A stretch of 20,444 bases of DNA from Candidatus Nitrosopumilus sp. (GCA_029861085.1 JAOUAE010000010.1:1-20444), one strand, 5' to 3'; shown: positions 6,762-13,130, counted from the stretch's first letter. Numbers and translations are program-made. The notes: generated from the letters alone by a model not told the origin.

Positions 6762-6869
6762 ATGATGAATTTATGGCATATGCCTATCTTGGGATATCCT
6801 GAAGCAAAGAATTTTGAAAACGATGCTACTGAGAAGAAGACACTGATAATAATGGTAAAAACGACTTGA
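6762..6869 (+). CDS. Candidate small protein, 35 aa
   Basis: ATG 6762 opens a 35-codon frame to TGA 6867-6869. The peptide reads MMNLWHMPILGYPEAKNFE at its start, then NDATEKKTLIIMVKTT. It has a reasonable mix of charged, aromatic and aliphatic residues and no low-complexity runs, unlike most frames in AT-rich gaps. A TATA-like element sits at the spacing seen for other genes here. It is divergent from the dppC-like permease. There is no signal peptide and no Cys. I do not recognise it. It could be a chance frame, since a short minus-strand frame lies just upstream, ending at the dppC-like start. Conservation in related genomes would decide. Confidence 0.35.
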   Translation: MMNLWHMPILGYPEAKNFENDATEKKTLIIMVKTT

Positions 6870-7145
6870 TGCTCAGGCAATATTGGCTGTTTATTCTTAT
6901 TCTTCTGAGATTATGTTGAGGTCAAAACTCATCAAATGATTATATATTTGAAATTCCCTGTTTGGGCAACCTCTTTTCATATTGTTATCTTGAATTTTAT
7001 ACTGATAAAGTATGTGGACGATTTATTCTAGTGATTGAATGAAAGATGTGCTTACATCTGTGGAAATAATGATCCATTTTTCAAGAATCTTTTGTAATTG
7101 AAACATCAGTTAATTTAAGAACTCCAATGTTGTAGTTTCCATGTC

Positions 7146-7397
7146 GTGGTTCATTATTACGTCAATAAAATAAAACACATATCCGACAAACCTTCTCTAT
7201 GTGTTAATTGTGGCACATCCAATCTTAAAGATGATGCTGTATTGGCCACTACTGGCCCTTCTGAGAAATATGCTGACTATGTACCATCTACACTTTGTCT
7301 ATCTTGTGAAACTTTGATGATAATTACATCTCATCCAGGTGCGGTAGTTGGAGTGAATCATTCCGTGGGAAACCAGGTTACTATACGTAACAGATAG
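7146..7397 (+). CDS. Small zinc-ribbon protein, 83 aa
   Basis: Two CxxC pairs form a likely zinc ribbon: Cys19-V-N-Cys22 followed by GTSN, and Cys51-L-S-Cys54. The 28 residues between them form a polar loop with KYADYVPSTL. The C-terminal third is a small strand-rich tail (MIITSHPGAVVGVNHSVGNQVTI). The start is GTG; an ATG five bases earlier is in another frame and gives only ten codons. The protein is soluble with no signal peptide. It is the only plus-strand gene with clear support between the two permease genes, so it is unlikely to be part of a transporter operon. A role in binding nucleic acid or protein is possible but not shown. Confidence 0.65.
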   Translation: MVHYYVNKIKHISDKPSLCVNCGTSNLKDDAVLATTGPSEKYADYVPSTLCLSCETLMIITSHPGAVVGVNHSVGNQVTIRNR

Positions 7398-7468
7398 ATT
7401 GTTTTGATTCTTTATATTATCATCTGAAATTTTTTTAGTGATAAGTTACTACCTTAATCTGGTCTAAT

Positions 7469-8281
7469 TTATCCATCTGACAGAAAATCTGTTTGACTTA
7501 TTCTTTTTCTAAGTTCTGCTTGAAGATACATTTTTGTATTTTCTATTGACATTATGACATATTCCTGATCAAAATTCTTTTTCAAAGATTCCATCGCGGT
7601 ATCTATTATTTTTTCCTTTTGCTCATCATTAAGCACCTTATTTTCATTATACAGAAGAGCTGATTCAATTGCTATTGGAACTAGTTCTGTTAAAAGATCT
7701 TTTGTTCGGTTGGCCGTGTCTTGATGATTTTTTGAAACTGCAGATTCAATTACAGTTTCCAAATTACTTTTTAGCATTTTTTTTGCAGCACGCGAAAAAC
7801 TATCTGATTTTAATTCTCGTTCCAAATTATCTTTAGTTCTATTATACACCTTTTCTCTAAGTTTAGGGGATATGCGACCTTCACGTAATTCGGCATAATA
7901 AGGAGAATTTACATCCATGAATTGTTTAAACATGTATCTTGCTTCATTTTTGACATAATCGGAAGCTGTTTTTGCAAAATAATCTTGAGTTTCTTGACTT
8001 ATTTTAATTCCTTTTTTATTGAGAAATTGTGTGAACATGAGAACAACTGAGCCTGTAATTGGAGCTACAATTGTTATTAATTGTTCAACTACAAGAATGA
8101 TTAATCTTTCTTGAAATGGTGCACCATTGTTTAATTCTATTGGAGATGTGAAATTATTATTATTTTGAGCATAAATTGTATTTGAAAAATTAAATATTCC
8201 AAAGGCTAAAAGACCAATCGCAATCACTAACATTACATTTTTTTTAATTCTCATTTTTTTTGATTTTTTCAAAACTAGCAT
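7469..8281 (-). CDS. Exported or membrane-anchored helical protein, 270 aa
   Basis: The N-terminus has a basic stretch (KKSKKMRIKKN) and a hydrophobic core (about 16-36), ending in a signal-peptidase-like IYAQ-NNNN site near residue 39. A second hydrophobic helix (about 60-86, LIILVVEQLITIVAPITGSVV) follows. The remaining 185 residues are charged and helical (ETQDYFAKTASDYVKNEARYMF, several KNLER and KNLET segments). The membrane helix plus FLNKKGIKISQETQDYFAK resembles the layout of LLH-type phage holins (holin superfamily 6), but I cannot confirm this and no other phage gene is present. ATG at 8254 (residue 10) is an alternative start. It probably sits in or on the outer face of the cell membrane with a long helical tail. 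Confidence 0.65.
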   Translation of the reverse strand: MLVLKKSKKMRIKKNVMLVIAIGLLAFGIFNFSNTIYAQNNNNFTSPIELNNGAPFQERLIILVVEQLITIVAPITGSVVLMFTQFLNKKGIKISQETQDYFAKTASDYVKNEARYMFKQFMDVNSPYYAELREGRISPKLREKVYNRTKDNLERELKSDSFSRAAKKMLKSNLETVIESAVSKNHQDTANRTKDLLTELVPIAIESALLYNENKVLNDEQKEKIIDTAMESLKKNFDQEYVIMSIENTKMYLQAELRKRISQTDFLSDG

Positions 8282-8812
8282 AACTAATCCTAATATTCAA
8301 AATAATTAGTTAAATCTTACTTTTGGCTAGTTAGCCTTTTTGTCACGTTGCATGTTTAAAATAACTCATTATGGTCCTTTTACTTATTCTAGATGAAATC
8401 ATTTTTGTTATGATGTACCACGAAAAACTGGATAAATTAAAGTAAGATTGTGGTTTAGGTGCTGTCCTTATGTATAAGCAATGATAAACTATTTTTTTCT
8501 TTTTGATTGTTTTCGCATTTGAATGTAATCTTACTAGATCATTATGCCATCCATCTTGGGCATCTTGCGGTGTGTCTTATTTACAACAATATTCTGATCT
8601 GCGCTGATCATCAAAAATTCCATTAAAACTAGTTAAAGATTTTATCGGGAGAATAAGTCTGCCAAATGTAAATGTCATTCTAGGTTTCTAGAATCAGAAT
8701 AATATCAGTTCAAGATGAAATTATTCATCAATTTTTTTGAATTGACAGTAATTAATCAAAATCCCTTTACCGAAGATTTGATCTTTTTTAAAATACTGTG
8801 TATTTTTGGATA
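8282..8812. other. Long AT-rich gap without a supported gene
   Basis: I see no gene I would defend. A short hairpin GGCTA-GT-TAGCC followed by five T lies at 8325-8341, and a perfect 7-bp inverted repeat at 8677-8694. Two mini-frames on the plus strand (8371-8445 and 8715-8816) are hydrophobic and Phe-rich, have no well-spaced TATA box, and are probably chance. Confidence 0.5.
8677..8694. repeat. Inverted repeat, 7-bp arms, 4-base loop
   Basis: ATTCTAG-GTTT-CTAGAAT lies in the 530-base gap. It has no T-run after it, so a terminator is unlikely. It may be a protein-binding site or chance. Confidence 0.45.
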
Positions 8813-9061
8813 TTAAATGAGTCCCTCATCTGCTAGTTTCTCTTTTCGTCTTTGAAACATTTTGAGATCTTTTTCAGCTTTTGTAGTGCCTTGCTTTATT
8901 CTTGCAATTTGGGTATCAAATCCTGGAAGTTTGTATTTTTTGTACTGCATTGCCTTTGACAGTTCTTTTTTCTTTATTGTAAGATTTGTTTGAATAAAAC
9001 GAATCTGTGCGTTAATCTGTGTTCTGGTCCCTTTCTTAGCTCGGTCACCATGTTTACTCAT
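8813..9061 (-). CDS. Small basic helical protein, 82 aa
   Basis: This lysine- and arginine-rich protein reads MSKHGDRAKKGTRTQINAQ, then two helices separated by YKLPGFDTQIARI, and ends FQRRKEKLADEGLI. The helix from about 15 to 45 and the one from 50 to 75 are amphipathic and could pair as a coiled coil. The high positive charge suggests nucleic-acid or ribosome contact, but I do not recognise a family. There is no Cys. The TATA element at 9083-9090 supports the start. It lies between the two permease genes on their strand, yet has its own promoter. Confidence 0.6.
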   Translation of the reverse strand: MSKHGDRAKKGTRTQINAQIRFIQTNLTIKKKELSKAMQYKKYKLPGFDTQIARIKQGTTKAEKDLKMFQRRKEKLADEGLI

Positions 9062-9082
9062 AAGACAATGTGATTTCTAATA

Positions 9083-9090
9083 ATTTAAAA
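9083..9090 (-). promoter_or_regulatory. TATA box for the gene starting at 9061
   Basis: On the minus strand it reads TTTTAAAT within an AT-rich run, 22-29 bases before the ATG. Confidence 0.45.
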
Positions 9091-9274
9091 CTCTTGTCAA
9101 AATTTGAGAACTTTCCTAAATATTCCAATAATGTTTCTAATAACTTCGTGAAAATAAGATTCTAAATTTTAGGTTGCCTCAAAATAACAATTTTGAACTT
9201 TATTTTCCTCGCTAGGAATATAACCTCACTTGAAATCAAATATTCGTTGAAACACGGGCAAATATGTAAAAAGA

Positions 9275-10324
9275 TTACGTGGAAGTGCGAACTCTTGGAT
9301 CAAAATATCCGTAGAGTAAATCTGCAACAAATATGCTAATTAGAAAGAACACTGTTAGCAGATAAGTCGCACCGATAATCACAGGAAGATCCATTACTGT
9401 GATTGCCTCAAAATACAATCTCCCCATTCCTGGCCAATCAAACACAGCTTCAGTGATTATTGCTCCTCCAAGTGACCCTGACAAACTAAGCGCTAAGATT
9501 GTCACAATTGGGGGTGCAGCATTTTTTAGAGCATGAGTGTATATGATCCTCTTTTGCTTAATTCCGATTGTTTTTTTGGCCATGATGAAATCCTCCTGCA
9601 TTATTCCAACCATGAAATTTCTTACCAAATAAGCCCATGACCCAAAACCAATCATCACAATTGTAATCAAAGGCAATGCCATATGATATAGCAAAGATCC
9701 TATGTATCCTGGATCTGATGTTGATATGTCTGGGGTTGCCCTTGCAGGAAATATCTGGTATGTAAATGCAAATAAAAATATCATTAACATTCCTATCCAC
9801 CATACGGGAAAACTAGAGCTGATAATTGCAAAACTAGATGTAATTCTATCTATTGCTGACCCTACTTTGCTGCTTGATAAAGCTCCTAAAAATATTCCAA
9901 TAATTGATATGATTATTGTTGCCGTAGTGAACAGCAAAACTGTCCTTGGAAGTTTCTCAAATAGTATATCTCGTACGTCTGAAGAGCCCTCATCACTAGT
10001 AAGAAATGTTGCATTACCAAAATCTAGTAGCATTATCTTGTACATTGTCACTCCAATTCTTTGAGGTGAATACCATGGCTCATCTAATCCCAAAATTTGG
10101 ATCCTTTGGTCTATCTGAGTTTGAATGAACCCTTCAAATTCTGCAACTGATGAAAAGCTCTGAGCAATGTCAGGATTTTCTGTTATCTCTGATCTTACCT
10201 GAAATACAATTCCTTGTTTTAGAATTGTATCCATGTTGGAGCCTACTAGGGCAATTGTAATCAATAGTGTAATCATCAAAACCCCAAACATTGTGGCCAC
10301 TCTTGTGACAACATATTTTTTCAT
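9275..10324 (-). CDS. ABC transporter permease, DppB/OppB-like (peptide/nickel class)
   Basis: Start ATG 10324 (MKKYVVTRVATMFGVLMITL) gives a 349-residue permease and is fixed by a TATA box 28-35 bases upstream; the frame extends further upstream but runs over the divergent zinc-ribbon gene. Residues 8-28 form helix 1. LGLDEPWYSPQRIG (78-91) is the family's external segment after helix 1. LPRTVLLFTTATII begins the core, and the EAA loop with MAKKTIGIKQKRIIYTHALKN lies at 248-268. TEAVFDWPGMGRLYFEAI (291-308) and the end DLLYGYFDPRVR are strongly typical of DppB/OppB. It would form a heterodimer with the DppC-like protein at 5324-6691. No ATPase or binding-protein gene lies in the window, so the substrate is unknown. 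Confidence 0.9.
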   Translation of the reverse strand: MKKYVVTRVATMFGVLMITLLITIALVGSNMDTILKQGIVFQVRSEITENPDIAQSFSSVAEFEGFIQTQIDQRIQILGLDEPWYSPQRIGVTMYKIMLLDFGNATFLTSDEGSSDVRDILFEKLPRTVLLFTTATIIISIIGIFLGALSSSKVGSAIDRITSSFAIISSSFPVWWIGMLMIFLFAFTYQIFPARATPDISTSDPGYIGSLLYHMALPLITIVMIGFGSWAYLVRNFMVGIMQEDFIMAKKTIGIKQKRIIYTHALKNAAPPIVTILALSLSGSLGGAIITEAVFDWPGMGRLYFEAITVMDLPVIIGATYLLTVFFLISIFVADLLYGYFDPRVRTST

Positions 10325-10351
10325 GCCCAATAGTTTCGATGCAGAGAATTG

Positions 10352-10359
10352 CTTTATAA
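10352..10359 (-). promoter_or_regulatory. TATA box for the DppB-like gene
   Basis: The minus strand reads TTATAAAG, 28-35 bases before ATG 10324. Confidence 0.5.
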
Positions 10360-10381
10360 TGATAGATCTTTTTTCCCACAG

Positions 10382-10389
10382 TTTAATTA
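10382..10389 (+). promoter_or_regulatory. TATA-like element for the gene at 10420
   Basis: TTTAATTA lies 31-38 bases before ATG 10420, so a leader of about ten bases is likely. It is back to back with the permease promoter. Confidence 0.4.
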
Positions 10390-10419
10390 CCGTTGAATTG
10401 GACTGATGATTAGAAAGAC

Positions 10420-10761
10420 ATGTCCTTTGATAGAGAAAGAGAAATGTTCCCTGCAAAATGTGGGGACTGTGGAAACGATTGTCAAGTACCATTTCAGCCA
10501 AAAGATGACAGACCTGTTTATTGCAGAGAGTGCTTCCAAAATCACAAACCAGAACCAAGATCTGGTGGTGGTAGATTTGGAAGATCAGGCGGCTATGGTG
10601 GTAACAGAGGCTCTAGATTTGGTAGAAGAGACGACAGACCACGTGAAATGTTTGACGCAAAATGCGGAGACTGTGGAAACGATTGTCAAGTACCATTTCA
10701 GCCAAAAGATGACAGACCTGTTTATTGCAGAGATTGTTTCCAAAATCACAAACAAAATTAG
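10420..10761 (+). CDS. Duplicated CxxC-x17-CxxC zinc-domain protein with RG-rich linker
   Basis: Two nearly identical modules each hold CGDC, exactly 17 residues, then CREC or CRDC: at about 15-39 and 83-107. They match the CxxC-x17-CxxC zinc-domain family known from bacteria and archaea. Each module also contains an extra Cys (GNDCQVPF) and ends CFQNHK. Between them is a Gly/Arg-rich linker (about 48-70, SGGGRFGRSGGYGGNRGSRF), like RGG segments that bind RNA. The modules share 65 identical bases including silent sites (10465-10529 and 10669-10733), so the duplication is recent or kept identical by gene conversion. The protein is cytoplasmic and probably binds nucleic acid. A hairpin follows the stop codon. 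A second plus-strand frame is open across most of the gene, but the Cys spacing shows which is real. Confidence 0.8.
   Translation: MSFDREREMFPAKCGDCGNDCQVPFQPKDDRPVYCRECFQNHKPEPRSGGGRFGRSGGYGGNRGSRFGRRDDRPREMFDAKCGDCGNDCQVPFQPKDDRPVYCRDCFQNHKQN
10465..10733 (+). repeat. Direct repeat, two identical 65-base copies 204 bases apart
   Basis: Bases 10465-10529 and 10669-10733 are identical. The following 18 bases differ at only two positions. The offset is 68 codons, so both copies are in the same frame. Confidence 0.85.
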
Positions 10762-10767
10762 AAAATC

Positions 10768-10800
10768 GTTTTGAGTAATTATCAAAACTCCTTTATTTTA
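10768..10800 (+). terminator. Hairpin plus T-rich tail after the CxxC protein gene
   Basis: GTTTTGA (10768-10774) and TCAAAAC (10782-10788) form a perfect 7-bp stem with a 7-base loop, followed by TCCTTTATTTTA. It starts six bases after the stop codon. Archaeal termination depends mainly on the T-run, so the hairpin may instead protect the 3' end. Confidence 0.45.
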
Positions 10801-10912
10801 TACTGCCTAAAAAAACAAAATTTTGTATTTGCATGTTTGATTCAAGCTGGGAAAATAGTCAAATGACACTAATTTTTCTCAATGAGGTGAGGATTACACA
10901 TACGCCTGAAAA

Positions 10913-11110
10913 TTAAAATCGCTTTGGCCCTGGTTTGAATTTTCCTTTACTTGGACTCACTTTTAATTTGTAATGACAGCATGGACAGTTACAATCAATT
11001 ACTTCCATAAACACACCACAATGCGAACAATATTTCTGACCAGAACCATATCTGGACCCGCCCATAGGCCTTATTGCCTTGAATTTCTTGCATTGATTTT
11101 GGCAGACCAT
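10913..11110 (-). CDS. Cys-rich zinc-ribbon protein, 65 aa
   Basis: The sequence starts MVCQNQCKKFKAI, then has a glycine-rich turn (MGGSRYGSGQKY), CSHC at 28-31, and CNCPCC at 40-45 followed by His46. Cys3, Cys7, Cys28 and Cys31 plus the 40-45 cluster could hold one or two zinc ions. The C-terminal tail is basic and Pro/Gly-rich (SPSKGKFKPGPKRF), which suggests nucleic-acid contact. There is no signal peptide. I do not recognise a named family. It converges with the CxxC-x17-CxxC gene across 151 bases. The coding call is solid because of the regular Cys spacing. Confidence 0.7.
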   Translation of the reverse strand: MVCQNQCKKFKAIRPMGGSRYGSGQKYCSHCGVFMEVIDCNCPCCHYKLKVSPSKGKFKPGPKRF

Positions 11111-11472
11111 TCATAAAAAAATGATTTTTAATTGAAAAGGTTTACCACTAAAAGATCGTATTTCAAAAGAAGCCATCCAACCTCACCAGATACTCCACAT
11201 GCCAAATCCATTTGAGATGATACCCGTGAGCATCCCCGATCCTGCATTCATCAAACGGAAGGTGTTTCTTGCATAGGACACAGGTGATGATCATGTTGGG
11301 TTTGACTTGAATTATGTAGTTAGTTTTTGTTTAAGAGGTGGAGGTTATTGTAAAAATCCTGGTCCTACTTGTAGCAGTATACCTGCCACGGTAATTACAA
11401 TTGTTACATGTATTTGTTCTAGTTCAATACATCCATAACTTGCAAATCTAAATCAGAACACTAAGCAAAGTA
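11111..11472. other. Gap with a possible frameshifted mini-gene
   Basis: The right part (11345-11436, minus strand) holds a protein-like mini-frame described separately. In the remaining bases (11111-11344) I see no gene, RNA or repeat that I can support. Confidence 0.4.
11345..11436 (-). pseudogene. Candidate small membrane-peptide gene with a one-base frameshift
   Basis: Reading leftward, ATG 11436 gives MDVLN and then a stop. In the next frame the sequence continues ELEQIHVTIVITVAGILLQ and VGPGFLQ to a TAA at 11345-11347. Adding one base after the fourth codon would join them into a 30-residue peptide with an acidic start and a single hydrophobic helix. It would lie 36 bases after the exported 92-residue protein gene on the same strand, as if co-transcribed. 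It may be a real frameshift, a sequencing error, a gene with an unusual start codon, or chance. I do not recognise it. Confidence 0.3.
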
Positions 11473-11751
11473 TTAGAAAAAGAAGAGATTGGATTGTTTT
11501 TCTCTATTGAATCGTAATCTCATATGAAATCTATGTGACGACCATGTGGGACCAGTTAGTATGGATTCCTTGTCTTCACCCCCCAGTACAAATCCAAAGA
11601 ACATGTCCAAGAAATCAAATTCGCCATCAAATCGTTCAGGATTATCTCTATTCCAGTTTGTGCCTGCCTCAGCCAGGTTTTCGGATACTGCACCAATCCA
11701 TGTCAATAAGACAGATGCTACAAAGAGTGCTGCAATTGTTGTTGTTTTCAT
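11473..11751 (-). CDS. Small exported protein, 92 aa
   Basis: The N-terminus is a good signal peptide: MKTTTIAALFVASVLLTWIG, then AVSENLAEAG with a likely cleavage after the AEA. The mature part is about 62 residues. It contains GTNWNRDNPERFDGEFDFLD, an aromatic MFFGFVLGG stretch, an acidic EDKES, and a basic aromatic end (HRFHMRLRFNREKQ then FFF). The start is clear because no earlier in-frame start is near. I do not recognise the family, and the opposite strand also has open frames, but the signal peptide favours this reading. It is probably a small extracellular or cell-surface protein. Confidence 0.6.
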   Translation of the reverse strand: MKTTTIAALFVASVLLTWIGAVSENLAEAGTNWNRDNPERFDGEFDFLDMFFGFVLGGEDKESILTGPTWSSHRFHMRLRFNREKQSNLFFF

Positions 11752-11916
11752 GATATAATCTTAGGCGGAAATGATTGTTATGGTCTAGTTAGTAGATTAG
11801 CTAATAATTTCAGTATTGGGAAAAAGAAGGAATTAAATGCCTTTCTTGTCTACATCGCTGGATTTCTCCTTTATTTTATAAAACAAAGATTTAGAATCTC
11901 TTATTTGCATTAAACA

Positions 11917-12114
11917 TTGTTGAATGATACACCTTCAAGAAATAAAATAGCTATTGGCATGATGGTACAGATAGTACAAAAACATGATCAGCGTACGGGG
12001 AATTTAACTGATGGTAAAGTGAAGAGAATTCTTACTTCAAGTAATTTTCATCCACATGGAATTAAAGTTGAATTGGATGGCGGAAAAATAGGTCGAGTTC
12101 AAAAGATAATCTAA
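11917..12114 (+). CDS. YwbE family protein (DUF2196), 65 aa
   Basis: The whole protein matches the YwbE pattern: IGMMVQIVQKHDQRTGNL, then TDGKVKRILTSSNFHPHGIK and VELDGGKIGRVQKI. In this family the order VxIVxKxDQRTG, LTxGxVxxILT, HPxGIKVxL, GxxGRVQ is highly conserved. The fold is probably a small beta barrel of SH3/KOW type, and the function is not established. The start is TTG; the nearby ATG at 11924 is out of frame. TATAAAAC at 11877-11884 suggests a leader of roughly 10-15 bases. There is no signal peptide or metal site. It is the most confidently assigned of the tiny genes here. Confidence 0.85.
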   Translation: MLNDTPSRNKIAIGMMVQIVQKHDQRTGNLTDGKVKRILTSSNFHPHGIKVELDGGKIGRVQKII

Positions 12115-12124
12115 TTTTCAAAAC

Positions 12125-12184
12125 AGATGAGAGTGAAACGAATTCTAGGCTTTATTTAGGCAGAAAAGCAAGAGTCTCTCATCT
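12125..12184. repeat. Inverted repeat with 9-bp perfect arms after the YwbE gene
   Basis: AGATGAGAG at 12125-12133 pairs with CTCTCATCT at 12176-12184. Within the 42-base interior, a second small stem (GCTTT / AAAGC) is possible. It begins 11 bases after the YwbE stop codon and may be a 3' structure or a small RNA. Confidence 0.45.
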
Positions 12185-12241
12185 ACGTTCTGCATACGAT
12201 AATATTATTTAAAAATTATTTCAACATGTGAAAAATAACAG

Positions 12242-12249
12242 ATAAAACT
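12242..12249 (+). promoter_or_regulatory. TATA box for the SWIM-type gene at 12271
   Basis: ATAAAACT lies 22-29 bases before the ATG. Confidence 0.45.
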
Positions 12250-12270
12250 TTGATGATTTGTTGATATTCG

Positions 12271-12516
12271 ATGAGTGCTAATACGATTAGAAAAGCCAAA
12301 AAATTAGTTGAAAGTGGAGGAGTGGTAAAAATTGAAGATGATTTATTTCAAATAAAATCCTCATCTGATCCTGAAAAGTCATATTTTGTGACGTCCGATA
12401 CGTGTGAATGTCCTGGATTCAAAAATTTCTACAAATTCCATCGTGGAAAAGGACTAAAGGCAAACTGTTCTCATTTGGAAGCAATTAGAATATTCAAACA
12501 AGAAGATAAAACTTAG
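12271..12516 (+). CDS. Stand-alone SWIM-type zinc-finger protein, 81 aa
   Basis: The SWIM pattern CxC-xn-CxH is present: Cys45-E-Cys47, then an 18-residue helix-rich insert (PGFKNFYKFHRGKGLKA), then Cys66-S-His68 followed by LEAIRIF. Before it, FQIKSSS and YFVTSDTCECP form the usual preceding strands. SWIM domains bind zinc and mediate DNA or protein contacts, and are usually attached to SWI2/SNF2 helicases, Sws1/Rad51 partners or transposases. Here the domain forms nearly the whole protein. A SNF2 helicase without its own SWIM domain lies 3.7 kb downstream; a functional link is only a guess. The stop codon lies one base from the stop of the convergent ArsC-like gene. Confidence 0.75.
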   Translation: MSANTIRKAKKLVESGGVVKIEDDLFQIKSSSDPEKSYFVTSDTCECPGFKNFYKFHRGKGLKANCSHLEAIRIFKQEDKT

Positions 12517-12517
12517 A

Positions 12518-12853
12518 CTATTCTAGATTTTTCACATCTACTTTTCCAACAAATGCCTTGTTTTTTGTTACTATGATTGGACGCAAAAGCAATCCTGGAT
12601 GTTTTACCATCAATTTGATTATCTGGCTATCTGTTTTTTTGTCATTTTCTAAGTCTAATTCTTTGTATATTTTGTCTCTTTTTCTAAGAAGTTCTGATGG
12701 CTTCTTGCCTGTCATTTTTATTATTTTCTTTAGTTCTGTCTCTGATAGTGGTTCTTTAAAAAAATCTCTTTTTTCAATATTTTTATTCATCTGTTCAATT
12801 TCTGTGATTGTTTTTTTGCATGTAATGCATGTAGTTTTATGAAATACTTTCAA
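12518..12853 (-). CDS. ArsC/Spx-like thioredoxin-fold protein, 111 aa
   Basis: The protein opens with KVFHKTTCITCKK, a strand followed by CxxC (Cys9, Cys12) at the start of a helix, as in ArsC/Spx/YffB proteins. It continues EIEQMNKNIEKRDFFKEPLS, ELKKIIKMTGKKPSELLRK and HPGLLLRPIIV, which match the family's order, including the conserved HPxLLxRPI segment. Relatives include glutaredoxin-coupled arsenate reductase and the transcription factor Spx. Which activity applies is unclear: the CxxC is Spx-like, and no ars genes are nearby. The start is TTG; no ATG is available in frame before the Cys motif. It overlaps the small frame upstream by 17 bases and abuts the SWIM gene tail to tail. Confidence 0.8.
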   Translation of the reverse strand: MKVFHKTTCITCKKTITEIEQMNKNIEKRDFFKEPLSETELKKIIKMTGKKPSELLRKRDKIYKELDLENDKKTDSQIIKLMVKHPGLLLRPIIVTKNKAFVGKVDVKNLE

Positions 12854-13031
12854 TTCGTATTCTTTGTTTTATTTGGGTTAAAAATTGTTTAGAAAAATTA
12901 AAAATGGTTTCATGTGCAGCAAATAAATTTTTTAAATTCATATGAATTTCACTAAAAGATACAATCTTTGCATGTTTGCCAGCCTCTTTTCTTAAGGCTG
13001 AAAAATGCCGACTCGTAAACACAGAATACAT
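12837..13031 (-). CDS. Possible small protein upstream of the ArsC/Spx-like gene, 64 aa
   Basis: The frame begins at ATG 13031 (MYSVFTSRHFSALRKEAGKH) or at TTG 13046. It continues AKIVSFSEIHMNLKNLF and ends with a basic helix (FLTQIKQRIRIESIS). It is rich in Phe, Ser, Lys and His and could be a mixed helix-strand protein with no Cys. Its 3' end overlaps the ArsC/Spx-like gene by 17 bases, an arrangement typical of translational coupling. I do not recognise it. It might be a chance frame, because the ArsC/Spx-like gene has a TTTTTAACC element about 30 bases before its own TTG and so may not need this gene. Confidence 0.4.
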   Translation of the reverse strand: MYSVFTSRHFSALRKEAGKHAKIVSFSEIHMNLKNLFAAHETIFNFSKQFLTQIKQRIRIESIS

Positions 13032-13130
13032 TTTTCCGCCACACAAAGGAATATTGTAACAGGATATCTATTTGCATTATTCATTTTTTGTAATTTTGAA
13101 TATGATGTACTAGTAGAACTTATCAATTGA

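Larger units (their letters stand above)
6692..7145. other. Gap with a candidate mini-gene, inverted repeats and promoters
   Basis: Besides the candidate 35-residue gene at 6762-6869, I see an 8-bp-arm inverted repeat at 6729-6748, a minor hairpin AGATGT-GCTT-ACATCT at 7044-7059, and a TATA-like TAATTTAAGA at 7111-7120 that probably serves the gene at 7146. No other gene is supported. Confidence 0.5.

Noticed and set aside
6762..6831. Possible C/D-box guide RNA (ATGATGA at 6762 and CTGA at 6799)
   Set aside because: The box spacing of about 30 bases is too long for archaeal C/D RNAs, and no proper second box pair is present. A short coding frame explains the sequence better.
8325..8341. Short hairpin GGCTA-GT-TAGCC with a T-run
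   Set aside because: The loop is only two bases, so the stem is unlikely to form fully, and no plus-strand gene ends there.
8371..8445. 24-codon hydrophobic frame in the 530-base gap
   Set aside because: The TATA-like element is only about 17 bases away and the peptide is a hydrophobic, low-information sequence.
8715..8816. 33-codon Phe-rich frame overlapping the end of the basic-protein gene
   Set aside because: The composition matches AT-rich noise and no well-spaced promoter is present.
9702..10064. Open frame opposite the DppB-like gene
   Set aside because: The minus strand encodes a clear permease. The opposite frame is a mirror of its hydrophobic codons.
10325..10558. N-terminal extension of the DppB-like frame
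   Set aside because: It would overlap the divergent gene at 10420 and adds residues absent from the family. A TATA box lies at the right distance from ATG 10324.
10406..10774. A second long open frame over the CxxC-x17-CxxC gene
   Set aside because: It overlaps almost the whole gene, and its sequence repeats because of the internal duplication. The other frame has regular Cys spacing and a start with promoter support.
11535..11758. Two plus-strand frames over the 92-residue exported protein gene
   Set aside because: The minus-strand frame has a clear signal peptide. The plus frames lack any protein-like pattern.
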